In this document: one piece after another, positions 48,054 through 57,731 of the stretch
Layout of the letters: every line of letters begins with the position of its first letter
How positions within the stretch are numbered: position 1 is the first letter of the stretch
Assembly (NCBI GenBank): GCA_938040735.1
Contig: CALHYE010000001.1
Coordinates: forward strand, 1-64,000
Direction: 5' to 3'
DNA from: an uncultured Bellilinea sp.
Lineage (GTDB): Bacteria > Chloroflexota > Anaerolineae > Anaerolineales > Anaerolineaceae
DNA length: 64,000 bases
Notes under the pieces: model-generated
Seen by the model: the letters and a program-made list of their open reading frames with translations, nothing else
What the model was told of the DNA's origin: nothing
Databases searched by the model: none
Made by a program: the position numbers and the translations under genes

Positions 48054-48922
48054 AAGGAATTATTCTTGCCGGAGGAAAAGGAACCCGCCTTCATCCGTTA
48101 ACGATTGTGACCAGCAAGCAGCTCCTGCCGGTTTACGATAAGCCGATGATCTACTACCCTCTTTCGATGTTGATGCTGGCAGGAATCCGTGAGGTGTTGG
48201 TGATCAGCACCCCGGAGGACTTACCGTCCTTCCAACGGCTGCTGCGAGACGGCAGTCAATGGGGGATGAAATTCAGTTACGCCGAGCAGGATCAACCACG
48301 CGGGCTGGCGGATGCTTTTCGAGTTGGACGGGATTTTGTCGGCAGCGACCCGGTTTGTTTGATTCTGGGGGATAACATCTTTTTCGGTCATGGATTGCCG
48401 GCAGTGTTGCGTTCCATGGCAGCCCGGGTGAGCAACGGCGGAGGCGCGGCCATTTTTGCCTATCCTGTGCAGGATCCGTGGCGTTACGGCGTGATCGAAT
48501 TTGATGCCGAGGGCAAAGCGCTCAGTTTAGAGGAGAAACCGGCTAACCCGCGCTCGAATTATGCCGTACCGGGCATGTACTTTTACGATAATCAGGTTGT
48601 CCAGATTGCGGCGGATCTCAAACCATCCCCGCGCGGCGAACTGGAAATTACGGATGTGAATTTGACCTATATGCGTTTAGGTAAATTGTATGTGCAGGAA
48701 CTCGGTCGTGGGGTCGCCTGGCTGGATGCCGGCACGCACGAATCTCTGCTCCAGGCGGCTGCTTTTATCCAGACGGTCGAAGAGAGGCAGGGAATGATGA
48801 TTTCCAGTCCGGAGGAAATCGCTTACCGAATGGGCTTTATTGACCGCGAGCAGCTGCGCCGGCTGCTGGATGAATTGGGCAACAGCGCTTACCGGTCGCG
48901 GTTGGAAACCTTGCTCAAATAA
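48050..48922 (+). CDS. rfbA: Glucose-1-phosphate thymidylyltransferase
   Basis: [46 protein letters not shown]. Confidence 0.97.
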   Translation: MKGIILAGGKGTRLHPLTIVTSKQLLPVYDKPMIYYPLSMLMLAGIREVLVISTPEDLPSFQRLLRDGSQWGMKFSYAEQDQPRGLADAFRVGRDFVGSDPVCLILGDNIFFGHGLPAVLRSMAARVSNGGGAAIFAYPVQDPWRYGVIEFDAEGKALSLEEKPANPRSNYAVPGMYFYDNQVVQIAADLKPSPRGELEITDVNLTYMRLGKLYVQELGRGVAWLDAGTHESLLQAAAFIQTVEERQGMMISSPEEIAYRMGFIDREQLRRLLDELGNSAYRSRLETLLK

Positions 48923-48926
48923 CGGC

Positions 48927-49817
48927 TTATTTTTCCATTGCCAGCGCAAGCGCCTGATCCCAGGGCGGCAAGCGCAGTCCGAAGACCCGCTCAAACTTGC
49001 CGCAATCCAGGGCGGTAAAGAGGGGGCGTTGCGCCGGAGTGGGAAACTCGGCAGTCTTTGCGGGCAGCACCTGTCGAGTTTTTTGTTCCTGCCGGGCCGG
49101 GTCCAATTCAAGAATTTTTTGAACCCACTCCAAGCGGCTGGCAGCGCCATCACCGGCCAGGTGATAGACGCCGCGAGTATCGCGGATGTAGTTAAAATAC
49201 TCCCCTTTGGCTTGAGCCAGCGCAAGGCTGATCATCTGAGAAAGCAGCCTTGCCCAGGTCGGTGATCCGACCTGATCGTCCACAATTTTCAGGGTTTCCT
49301 GTTGGCGGCTCCAGGTCAGCACCCGTTGTACAAAATCATTGGCGCGGCGGCTGTACAACCAGGCTGTGCGCAGCACCCAGCAGGCGGGCGCATGGGCAAG
49401 CACGGCTTGCTCGCCGGCCAGTTTGGAACTTCCGTAGCGGTTCAGCGGATGAGTCGGGTCTTCTTCGGTATATGGACGAGATTGAAAGCCGTCGAAAACA
49501 TAATCAGTCGAGATATGAATCAAACCGCAGCGCAAGCGGGCGGCTTGTTGAGCCAGCCGTTCCACCGTTCGAGAGTTGATTTGATCGCATAATTCGGGCT
49601 CGCTTTCGGCTTTGTCCACGTTGGTGTAGGCGACAGCATTCACAATCAAAGCAGGCTGCAAGGACTCCACCATCGAGAGCAGTTCATCCGGGCGGCTGAA
49701 GTCAATTTGCGGAAAATCCAGCGCAACCACCCGGCCCAACGGTTGCAAGTCACGGTGCAGTTCCCATCCCAATTGACCAATTTTGCCCAGCAGAACAATC
49801 GTTGCAGATGTTGCCAT
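48927..49817 (-). CDS. rfbD: dTDP-4-dehydrorhamnose reductase
   Basis: VLLGKIGQLGWELHRDL, VNAVAYTNVDKAESEPELC, HISTDYVFDG, YGSSKLAGEQAV. Confidence 0.93.
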   Translation of the reverse strand: MATSATIVLLGKIGQLGWELHRDLQPLGRVVALDFPQIDFSRPDELLSMVESLQPALIVNAVAYTNVDKAESEPELCDQINSRTVERLAQQAARLRCGLIHISTDYVFDGFQSRPYTEEDPTHPLNRYGSSKLAGEQAVLAHAPACWVLRTAWLYSRRANDFVQRVLTWSRQQETLKIVDDQVGSPTWARLLSQMISLALAQAKGEYFNYIRDTRGVYHLAGDGAASRLEWVQKILELDPARQEQKTRQVLPAKTAEFPTPAQRPLFTALDCGKFERVFGLRLPPWDQALALAMEK

Positions 49818-49913
49818 GAAAAATCACCTTTCGGCTTCTAGGGTTTGGTGAGAAAATTATAACATTGAGGCGGCAGGAGCGTTTTTGCGGCAGTTCGTAG
49901 TAGAATCAGGACA

Positions 49914-51326
49914 ATGAGCGATTGGGATGTGTATCAATCACCGTTCAGCTGGCGGTACGGTTCGCCAGAAATGCGGCGTATCTGGAGCGAGGGGGAAAAG
50001 CGCCGTTTGTGGCGGCAAATTTGGCTGGCGCTGGCAGAAACCCAAGCGCAATTCGGTCTGGTCCGCCAGGATCAATGCAGCGACCTGCGCCGTAATGTGG
50101 AAAAAGTTGATCTGGAACGGGCGCTGGCGATAGAAGCCGAAATTCATCATGATCTGATGGCGGAGTTGAAAACCTATGCGGAGCAATCACCGCTGGGCGG
50201 GGGAGCGCTTCATCTCGGCGCTACTTCGATGGATATTGAAGATAATGCCGAGGTATTACGCCTGCGGGCCGGTCTGGATTTGATCCTGCAGCGTTTACAG
50301 GAGGTATTATCTCTCTTTGCCGGGTGGGTTGAGCAAACTGCGGATGTGCCGGTCATGGGCTTTACCCACTTGCAGCCCGCCGAGCCAATTACCCTAGGTT
50401 ACCGGTTGGCTTTTTATGCCCAAGACCTGCTGACAGAGTGGCAAGCGCTGCGCCGGGTGAAGGGAGAACTACGGGGCAAGGGCTTTAAAGGGGCGGTCGG
50501 GACAGCGGCTGCCTACGCCGATTTGATCGGCCGCGAAAACCTGCAAACCTTTGAGGAAGCGCTGAGCCGAAAGTTGAATCTGGCTTTTTATCCGGTCACT
50601 TCGCAGGTTGCGCCGCGTTTACAGGAATACCATTTGATCAGTGAATTGGCCGCCGTTGGGGCTGTGTTGAATAAATTCGCTTTCGATTTGCGTTTTTTGC
50701 AGTCTCCGCCGTTAGGGGAGTGGCAGGAGCCGTTTGCCCATCAGCAAGTGGGTTCTTCGGCAATGCCGTTTAAGCGCAATCCTGTAATGGCGGAAAAAAT
50801 CAACTCGCTGGCGCGGCTATTGGCGAATCTGCCGGGGGTGGCCTGGGGAAATGCGGCTTTTTCGCTGCTGGAGCGCACGCTCGATGATTCGGCCGACCGC
50901 CGATCGCTGCTGCCGGAAGGTTTTTTGATCACAGAAGAGATGTTGCTCACAACCCGGCGCATCTTGAAAGGGCTGCAGTTGCATGTGGCAGCCATTCAGC
51001 GCAATTTACAACAATATGCGCCGTTTGCTGCCACCGAAAGGGTGCTGATGGCGCTGGTCAAGACGGGCGCCGACCGGCAGGCGATGCACGAACGCCTGCG
51101 CGGCCACTCGCTGGCTGCCTGGCAGGCCGTCCAAAGCGGCCAGGAAAATCCGCTGGCGGATTTATTGTGTAAAGATGAGCAAATTGGGGGCGTTCTCGGC
51201 GTTGAGGGGGTTCGACGATTAATGCAGGTGGATACTTACCTGGGAATTGCCCAAGAACAGGCGCGCCGCATGGCGGAGCGTATCCGCCTTGAAATTCAAG
51301 ACAAAGCAGAGGAGCAATACGCATGA
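49914..51326 (+). CDS. purB: Adenylosuccinate lyase
   Basis: YGSPEMRRIWSEGEKRRLWRQIW, HLGATSMDIEDN, GSSAMPFKRNPVMAEKINSLARL. Confidence 0.92.
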   Translation: MSDWDVYQSPFSWRYGSPEMRRIWSEGEKRRLWRQIWLALAETQAQFGLVRQDQCSDLRRNVEKVDLERALAIEAEIHHDLMAELKTYAEQSPLGGGALHLGATSMDIEDNAEVLRLRAGLDLILQRLQEVLSLFAGWVEQTADVPVMGFTHLQPAEPITLGYRLAFYAQDLLTEWQALRRVKGELRGKGFKGAVGTAAAYADLIGRENLQTFEEALSRKLNLAFYPVTSQVAPRLQEYHLISELAAVGAVLNKFAFDLRFLQSPPLGEWQEPFAHQQVGSSAMPFKRNPVMAEKINSLARLLANLPGVAWGNAAFSLLERTLDDSADRRSLLPEGFLITEEMLLTTRRILKGLQLHVAAIQRNLQQYAPFAATERVLMALVKTGADRQAMHERLRGHSLAAWQAVQSGQENPLADLLCKDEQIGGVLGVEGVRRLMQVDTYLGIAQEQARRMAERIRLEIQDKAEEQYA

Positions 51327-52735
51327 AACAGGCAGAAATTGGCATCTACGGATTAGGGGTCATGGGCTTTAATTTGGGACGCAATTTTCAACGCAACGGT
51401 TTTCGCGTAGCGGTTTTCAACCGTTCGCCGGAAAAAGTGCGTTTGTTTGTGGAACAACCTGCAGACGGAGTTCAACCGCTGGGTGCGACCAGTCTACGCG
51501 AACTGGCGCTGATGTTGGAAAAACCGCGCCGCTTATTACTGATGCTGCCGGCTGGAAAGACGATAGATCAAGCGATTGAGGATGTATTACCCTATTTGGA
51601 TGCCGGAGATATTCTTATTGACGGCGGTAATTCGTTTTTTATGGATAGCGACCGGCGCAGTCAGTATTTGGCTGAAAAAGGGATTCACTTTATCGGCATG
51701 GGCGTTTCGGGTGGAGAAGAAGGGGCATTGTGGGGACCAAGTCTCATGCCGGGCGGTTCCCAAATTGCCTGGCAGGTGTTGCAACCCATGCTGACGGTGG
51801 TTGCCGCCAAAGCCGAGGACGGCGCAGCTTGTGTGAGTTATATCGGTCCGCGGGGTGCAGGCCATTATGTTAAGATGGTTCACAACGGCATCGAATACGG
51901 CGATATGCAGTTGATTGCCGAAGCCTACGAGGTGCTCCGGCGGGCGCTGGGGCTGAGCGCGGCTCAATTAAGCGAGATTTTCAGTGAGTGGAATAAGGGT
52001 GAATTAAGATCCTTCCTGATTGAAATTACCGCCAAAGTGCTGGCAAAGGTGGATGAGGAAACCGGTCAACCGCTGGTTGACTTAATTCTAGATGAGGCTG
52101 AGCAAAAAGGCACCGGAAAATGGACTGCCCAAAATGCCCTGGACATCGGAGCTGCGGTGCCCACCATTGATGCGGCTGTGTATAGCCGCATTCTCTCCGC
52201 CATGAAGGCCGAGCGGGTACATGCCAGCACAATTTTCAGTCACACTGCACCGGCTCTGATGTCCAGCAGCGACGAATTGATTAAATCCGTGCGAGAAGCG
52301 TTGTATGCCAGTAAAATCCTTTCGTATGCGCAGGGCATGGCCATGCTGCGTTTGGCTTCAGTGGAATACGATTATGGTTTGAATCTGGCTGAACTGGCGC
52401 GCATCTGGCGGGCGGGTTGTATCATTCGGGCTAACCTGTTGAACGACATCACCGCCGCTTATCAGACAACACCTGATCTGCAGAACTTGCTTCTTTCGTC
52501 CTATTTTAGCGAGGCGGTCAATCGTTATCAACCGTCACTCCGCAAAGTGGTCATGATCGCCATCGAACAAGGCATTGCCGTTCCGGCGATGTCCGCCTCG
52601 CTGGCTTACTTCGACGCCTACCGCAGTGAGCGGTTACCGGCCAACTTAATTCAGGCTCAACGGGATTTCTTTGGCGCGCATACTTACCGGCGGTTGGATC
52701 GAGAAGGCGTTTTTCACACCCGTTGGGAAGAGTAA
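51323..52735 (+). CDS. gnd: 6-phosphogluconate dehydrogenase, decarboxylating
   Basis: IGIYGLGVMGFNLGRNF, DGGNSFFMDSDRR, FIGMGVSGGEEGALWGPSLMPGG, KMVHNGIEYGDMQLIAEAY. Confidence 0.96.
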   Translation: MKQAEIGIYGLGVMGFNLGRNFQRNGFRVAVFNRSPEKVRLFVEQPADGVQPLGATSLRELALMLEKPRRLLLMLPAGKTIDQAIEDVLPYLDAGDILIDGGNSFFMDSDRRSQYLAEKGIHFIGMGVSGGEEGALWGPSLMPGGSQIAWQVLQPMLTVVAAKAEDGAACVSYIGPRGAGHYVKMVHNGIEYGDMQLIAEAYEVLRRALGLSAAQLSEIFSEWNKGELRSFLIEITAKVLAKVDEETGQPLVDLILDEAEQKGTGKWTAQNALDIGAAVPTIDAAVYSRILSAMKAERVHASTIFSHTAPALMSSSDELIKSVREALYASKILSYAQGMAMLRLASVEYDYGLNLAELARIWRAGCIIRANLLNDITAAYQTTPDLQNLLLSSYFSEAVNRYQPSLRKVVMIAIEQGIAVPAMSASLAYFDAYRSERLPANLIQAQRDFFGAHTYRRLDREGVFHTRWEE

Positions 52736-52764
52736 TCTACACCCTGCCGATTACGCTGGATGGT

Positions 52765-53709
52765 CTATTGAGAGAGGTAAGCGCGGTACCAGGCGATGGT
52801 CTCAGACAGCGCCTCATGCAAGGGTGTGGCGGTTTGACCAAATGCTTGGGTGAATTTGCTGCTATCCATCACAAAGGGTTTCTCGAATTCGTACATCATC
52901 TCAACCGTTTCACGCGCCTCAGGAATGAACAACCCCCCAATCGCCATCATCCAGCGCCCCATTCCGCTCATTTTGGCGGGCTGCCCCAGGATTTCAAAAA
53001 TCGTCTGGCCAATTTGGCGTTGAGTTACGGCCGGTGCGGTGGGAACATGCCAGACCTGCCCGTAAGCCTGTTCTTCCATCGCCAGCCTGACCAGCGCTTT
53101 GCCAAAATCTTTGATGTAGGTATAACTATGCGGCAGGTCAAGATTACCGGTAAAACTGGCTGTCTTACCCCGCAGGGCGGGGACAAATACCCGTTCTCCC
53201 AGTGTGGAGCTCAACACGCGCGGGCCGAAGAAATCGGAAGCCCGGCCGATCACTACCGGCAGGCGGCCTTTCTGGTGGGCTTCCAGGGCAGCCTCTGCCA
53301 TCCTGGCGCGTAATTGACCTTTGCGGGTGGTTGCCGCGTAGGGTAATCCTTCGTGGATTGATCCCTTCACCTCGCCGTACATGTAAAGGTTTTCGCCGAT
53401 GATCAATCGAGCGCCAACAGCGGCGCTGGCTTCCAGAAGATTTTGTTGTAAGGAAGGGAATTTCTCCAACCACTGGTGATAAGGCGGTTGGGCACACTGG
53501 TAAACAAAAGCAGCCCCTTCACAGGCGCGTAATGCTTGTTGAGGGTCGTATACATCGGCCTGGATGATCTCAACCTCCGCGGGTGTGTTGGCTTTACCGC
53601 TGCGATTGACCACTCGCACGGGCTGACCCCGAGAAATTAGTTCATCCACAACGGAAAGCCCTAGCGGTCCGCTGCCGAAGACAACCTGAAAAGAAGATGG
53701 ATTGGACAT
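52765..53709 (-). CDS. NAD(P)-dependent epimerase/oxidoreductase
   Basis: FQVVFGSGPLGLSVVDELISRGQPVRVVNRSGKAN; extended SDR-like. Confidence 0.85.
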   Translation of the reverse strand: MSNPSSFQVVFGSGPLGLSVVDELISRGQPVRVVNRSGKANTPAEVEIIQADVYDPQQALRACEGAAFVYQCAQPPYHQWLEKFPSLQQNLLEASAAVGARLIIGENLYMYGEVKGSIHEGLPYAATTRKGQLRARMAEAALEAHQKGRLPVVIGRASDFFGPRVLSSTLGERVFVPALRGKTASFTGNLDLPHSYTYIKDFGKALVRLAMEEQAYGQVWHVPTAPAVTQRQIGQTIFEILGQPAKMSGMGRWMMAIGGLFIPEARETVEMMYEFEKPFVMDSSKFTQAFGQTATPLHEALSETIAWYRAYLSQ

Positions 53710-53793
53710 ATAATTTGACTCCTGAAAATGGTTTGGCACAAAAAACGGCGGGTTAGCCGCATAAAAGCAGCAGACCATCATGGGGCATCTTGT

Positions 53794-54480
53794 TCATAAA
53801 TTCATCTGGTCGAATAACCGTTCAATTTCAAAGGAATAAAATTGAGCGGGGTCGCTGAGCAGGGGTTGAATGTGATTGAACAGTTCCAGCATGATCATCC
53901 CGTGAATGTGATACCAACCTACGATGCCGACATAGACCACCTTTTCGGGTAGAGAAGGTTGAACTTCTTGCATGGACTGCGACAGCCGAACCTGTAACTG
54001 CGGCGGGAGGCTTTCCAAAAAGGCCGGGTAAGGGCGGTTTTCCTGCTGGTAGGCTCGTTCCAGAATTCGCAAGATGGGGGCAAATACTCTGCCGGCAGTC
54101 GGGGCGGTGATGGCCTCCTCGGCCTGATAGCCGGGGATGGGATTACCGAAGATTAACTGGAAATCTATGGGGTGATCCAGCGCCCAGCGCCGATAGGTGA
54201 GCAGGACTTGCCTCAGGCATTCCCGTACCGGCTGATGGACAAAGCGAGCCGCTGTTTCTTCCAATGCGTTGGCTAACGCCTCATAAGCATCCACAATCAA
54301 GGCGGTGATCAGCGCGTCGCGGCTTTCAAAGTAGCGGTACAATGCTGGCCCGCTCATCCCCATGTGTTTGGCTATTGCATTCAGCGACAGGCTGGCAGTC
54401 CCGCCTTCCGCCATTTGAAGGCGGGCAAGGCTTTTGATTTCGTCAATGGTGATCTGGCGGAATTTTGCTCTTCTGGTCAT
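53794..54480 (-). CDS. TetR/AcrR family regulator
   Basis: SLNAIAKHMGMSGPALYRYFESRDALITALIVDAYEAL HTH. Confidence 0.92.
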   Translation of the reverse strand: MTRRAKFRQITIDEIKSLARLQMAEGGTASLSLNAIAKHMGMSGPALYRYFESRDALITALIVDAYEALANALEETAARFVHQPVRECLRQVLLTYRRWALDHPIDFQLIFGNPIPGYQAEEAITAPTAGRVFAPILRILERAYQQENRPYPAFLESLPPQLQVRLSQSMQEVQPSLPEKVVYVGIVGWYHIHGMIMLELFNHIQPLLSDPAQFYSFEIERLFDQMNL

Positions 54481-54493
54481 AGATACTCACGCA

Positions 54494-54522
54494 AGTTATA
54501 AATTATAATTTATGTTATAACT
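54494..54522. promoter_or_regulatory. AT-rich inverted repeat AGTTATAA...TTATAACT, candidate TetR operator
   Basis: 8-bp perfect arms flanking an internal palindrome AAATTATAATTT, 14 bp upstream of the tetR start codon. Confidence 0.5.
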
Positions 54523-54660
54523 TATCTTGTTATTTGTCAAGGGTTTCTTGCTTTATGTTGAGCGATTCACAAGAAAAGATGATCTGGTCGTTAGTCATAA
54601 GGCACAGAATGGGCTTAAAATAAGGGTACTCAAAAAACGACAATCCTTGCGGAGGCGGCC

Positions 54661-55665
54661 TTGAACACCTATCTTTATGAAACGATTCTTAACTTGAAAC
54701 AGCGAGTATTCATCCTTCCGGCGGCATATCCGGTTGGCTTGGAGATGGATAAGGCGATCTCTGAATTTGCCAGCGACGCCAATACCCAAATTCAGGTTCT
54801 GGAACAGGTTTATAAGCGGTTTGGAGGGACGTTTCTCTTACCCGTGTGGGATCGGATGATTGAAGCCGAAGCATTTGGCGCACCGCTTCAAATGGACGCG
54901 AAATTGCCGATTGGCTCGGCGGGTACAGTGGTGGCTTCTCAGCGGGATGTTGAAGCCTTGATGATTCCACGACCGGGTCATAAGCGTACCACGGTTACCC
55001 TTGCCATACCCCGCCTGTTAAAAGAACGTCTGCCTGAGCCCAAGCCCTTGATTTTGGGAATCATCAACGGCCCTCTGGCGGTTGCCAGGCAGTTGATGGG
55101 TGAAGAGGGGTGGGAGGAAATCTTGAATCGGCAGCCAGAGGTGTTGGATGCGCTGCTGGATAAAATCATGCGCTTTTTGCCGGATTATGCGCACGCGTTT
55201 GGTTTCAATGAGGCGGACGGAATTGTGTTGAGCGAGCCGCTCGAGGATGCCCTGACCGCTGAACAACGCGAGCGGTTTTCTCTCCGGCATGTGCGGCGCC
55301 TGATCCAGCAGGTGCAAAGCCCCCGCTTTGCGATTATTCTGCATAATCCACTGGCGGACGAGGCGCAACTTCAACTCTGGCAAACAAGCGGAGCGGCGGG
55401 GTATTGGCTCGGCAGCCGGGTGAATCTGGTTTCGGCGGTAAAGCGTTTTGCAGAAGACACGCTGGTGATCGGCAATCTGTCGGTGGACTGGCTGACAACC
55501 GCCTCACCCGAAGCGGTTTATGAGGAAACCCAAAACTTGTTAACCGCGATGCGTGATTTTCCCAACTTTGTGCTGGCGCCGGAAGATGACCTGCCGCCGC
55601 ACACACCGCTGGCTAATCTGGACGCGCTTATCCGGGGTGTGAATCGATTTAATGGCGATTTTTAA
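54661..55665 (+). CDS. Uroporphyrinogen decarboxylase (URO-D) family protein
   Basis: HemE/methyltransferase-like architecture (SDANTQIQVLEQVYKRFGGTFLLPVWDRMIEAEAFGAPLQ); TTG start with GGAGG SD. Confidence 0.75.
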   Translation: MNTYLYETILNLKQRVFILPAAYPVGLEMDKAISEFASDANTQIQVLEQVYKRFGGTFLLPVWDRMIEAEAFGAPLQMDAKLPIGSAGTVVASQRDVEALMIPRPGHKRTTVTLAIPRLLKERLPEPKPLILGIINGPLAVARQLMGEEGWEEILNRQPEVLDALLDKIMRFLPDYAHAFGFNEADGIVLSEPLEDALTAEQRERFSLRHVRRLIQQVQSPRFAIILHNPLADEAQLQLWQTSGAAGYWLGSRVNLVSAVKRFAEDTLVIGNLSVDWLTTASPEAVYEETQNLLTAMRDFPNFVLAPEDDLPPHTPLANLDALIRGVNRFNGDF

Positions 55666-56105
55666 CCGACCGACTGACGGCGTTTCTGTTCCACAATTCC
55701 GCCGCTCGCCCCGCGAGCGGTGGCGTTTTGTTTGAACTCCTCCACGCTGATTTCCTCGACTTGCGGAGTCAGGATGGGGAGGATCAACAATTGCCCTACC
55801 GCATCGCCGGCTTCGAACACCAGGGGTTCATCCGTTGGATTGGCGACCTTGACGAGAATTTCACCCTGATAGCCGGCATCAACCACACCAGCCCCCAGCA
55901 AGTGATTGCTACGACCCTTGGGTTTGAGCAAGCCAACAAAGCCGGGCAAAATTTCTACCGAAATGCCGGTCGGTACAATGCCAAAGCAATGGGGAGGAAT
56001 TTCAATTCTCTCCACAGCGTACAGGTCTAAACCGGCATCTTCGGGGTGCTTCCGGGTGGGCAGGCGGGCGTCTTCCCGCAGGCGGGCAATGCGGATGAGC
56101 TGCAC
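55662..56105 (-). CDS. dut: dUTP diphosphatase-like protein
   Basis: PTRKHPEDAGLDLYAVE, PKGRSNHLLGAGVVDAGYQGEILVKVANP, GDAVGQLLILPIL; GTG start. Confidence 0.9.
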   Translation of the reverse strand: MQLIRIARLREDARLPTRKHPEDAGLDLYAVERIEIPPHCFGIVPTGISVEILPGFVGLLKPKGRSNHLLGAGVVDAGYQGEILVKVANPTDEPLVFEAGDAVGQLLILPILTPQVEEISVEEFKQNATARGASGGIVEQKRRQSVG

Positions 56106-56125
56106 TTTTTTCGAAGTCAGGTTGA

Positions 56126-56554
56126 CTATTTGCCGCGCCGCATCCGCAGCCAGGCGCTAGTCACGAACGCCAGGGTGGTAAAGGCGGTCAGGTAAATTTT
56201 GGTAAAATCCACAATCGGTTTGACCTGAACGCCCTGATCATTGGCAACAATCACGGCTACCGGACGGGCAAAAGTATTGCCGCCCCCTCCGCCGCCTGAA
56301 CCGCTGCCCTTGTTGTCTTCGGAAACCCCGGAACCGCTGCCGATCCCAAAACCCATGATGCTGACCACTTCCGCAGCCGGCAAAATCAGATTACCCTGAT
56401 GCTTTATGGTTTCACCAAACACGGCATTGACATCCGCCGTTGCCATAAATTGGTCCATAGTGTCTTGGATGGTTTCCAAAGCAGCGGTGGCTAAGGCGTC
56501 TTCATTTGCCGGGGGCGCGGTTTCGGCTTGACTGGCGTTTTCTGAGTCGCTCAT
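56126..56554 (-). CDS. GerW/YtfJ family protein
   Basis: VFGETIKHQGNLILPAAEVVSIMGFGIGSGSG...GGGGGNTFARPVAVIVANDQGVQVKPI. Confidence 0.88.
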   Translation of the reverse strand: MSDSENASQAETAPPANEDALATAALETIQDTMDQFMATADVNAVFGETIKHQGNLILPAAEVVSIMGFGIGSGSGVSEDNKGSGSGGGGGGNTFARPVAVIVANDQGVQVKPIVDFTKIYLTAFTTLAFVTSAWLRMRRGK

Positions 56555-56823
56555 GCTTTACTCCTCTTAAAAAACCCTTTCAGGAAAAAAAAGAACAACA
56601 ACCCACTCAGGATGATCATGATCTGAATGATGCGGGTTAAATCGTAGATCGGCAGATATTGGGTTTCGCTCTGTGGTGTCTGAACCCGGATGCCTACCGG
56701 ACGATTCCAGATCATCCCAAACTGGGGGGATGGCACAAAGCGGAAGGCTTGTGCAACCGGACTGATTTCGTAACCACGCCATTTCACTGGCGGGTGGTTT
56801 GAATCTTGGAGAAGCATTTTCAT
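56551..56823 (-). CDS. Small membrane protein, possibly functionally linked to the GerW-like gene
   Basis: One TM segment (IIQIMIILSGLLFFFFLKGF), 4-bp overlap with downstream gene. Confidence 0.6.
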   Translation of the reverse strand: MKMLLQDSNHPPVKWRGYEISPVAQAFRFVPSPQFGMIWNRPVGIRVQTPQSETQYLPIYDLTRIIQIMIILSGLLFFFFLKGFFKRSKA

Positions 56824-56881
56824 CTCCTTGTTGAGGCGTTAACATTCATTATACCGAAAGTGGCGGGAATTTGGCGGATTT

Positions 56882-57427
56882 CTAGCTTTTGAAAGGAACG
56901 GATCGTAACAACAAAGCCGGCGGCGGTCGGTCGGTGGGGTCGTGGCTGTAATAGGCCAACAACACCTGTCCGTGCCGGTCGAGGATAAAATCGCCCCCCA
57001 GTTGATGCAGATCGCCACCGGTGGCGACCAGTTTTTCGCCCCGAATTAATTTTTTGGCGTAAAACCACAGCGTCGGTAAATTCCAGGTGCGGCGGATGGA
57101 GCGCTGCAAGCCAAAGGCCTGATACAGGTCTTTCTGCGGATCGAGCAGAATTGGAAAGTTGATCTGGGTAATTTCCAGCCAGCGGTCTAACCAGTAACCC
57201 TGCTCAAACGTGACAAAAGCAATCGAAATGCCGGCCTGTTCGAATTCAGCGTGAACGCTTTGCAACTGCAAAGCATGTTCTCGGCAGGGAATTCAACCCA
57301 AATGGCGCAGAAAAACCAGCAACAGATAGGGTTTCTCGTTCAGCAGGTCGGTAAGAGAGTAGAATCTACCATCGGCTGCTGGCAAAGAAAATGGTGCAAT
57401 CCGATCTCCGCGGCGTAAACCGTTCAT
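56882..57427 (-). CDS. Candidate selenoprotein: peroxiredoxin-like (AhpC/TSA-fold) with UxxC motif, TGA-Sec at codon 45
   Basis: Reading through TGA 57293..57295 gives MNGLRRGDRIAPFSLPAADGRFYSLTDLLNEKPYLLLVFLRHLG-U-IPCREHALQLQSVHAEFEQAGISIAFVTFEQ...; no other in-frame stop; SECIS-like hairpin downstream. Confidence 0.85.
57257..57274 (-). promoter_or_regulatory. Bacterial SECIS-like hairpin
   Basis: Minus strand GCTTTGC-AGTT-GCAAAGC, 7-bp perfect stem, loop AGTT with G at position 2, apical loop 25 nt after the TGA; further GAAC/GTTC pairing after a 2-nt bulge. Confidence 0.75.
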
Positions 57428-57432
57428 GTTAT

Positions 57433-57717
57433 TCAGGCTTCAACCCGAACGCCACGCCAGAAAGCCACGTAATCTTTGATCTGGCGGGCGGCTTCTTTGG
57501 GGTTGGGGTAATACCAGGCGGCATCCGGATTGCTTTGCCCGTTAACCACAATTGTGTAGTAACTGGCTTCCCCTTTCCATGGGCAGATGGTGTGGGTATC
57601 GCTATTTTCAAAATAATCCCAATGGACGGCAGAGGGAGGAAAGTAATGGTTGCCTTCAATGATAATCGTTTGGTCGCTCTCTGCTAAGACGGTATTGTTC
57701 CAAATCGCTTTTGCCAT
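57433..57717 (-). CDS. DUF427 domain protein
   Basis: AVHWDYFENSDTHTICPWKGEASYYTIVVNGQSNPDAAWYYPNPKEAARQIKDYVAFW. Confidence 0.92.
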   Translation of the reverse strand: MAKAIWNNTVLAESDQTIIIEGNHYFPPSAVHWDYFENSDTHTICPWKGEASYYTIVVNGQSNPDAAWYYPNPKEAARQIKDYVAFWRGVRVEA

Positions 57718-57731
57718 GATCGCTTCACCTC

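Noticed and set aside
56882-57271. ORF-track CDS 56882..57271 as a complete short protein starting at TTG
   Set aside because: The start lies inside a longer homologous reading frame; upstream in-frame sequence past TGA encodes the rest of the Prx-like domain, so the ORF is an artefact of treating UGA as stop
56882-57427. Interpretation as a nonsense-mutated pseudogene
   Set aside because: Possible but less likely: a single TGA exactly at the redox Cys position, otherwise intact frame, SECIS-like hairpin and a nearby tRNA-Sec all favour recoding
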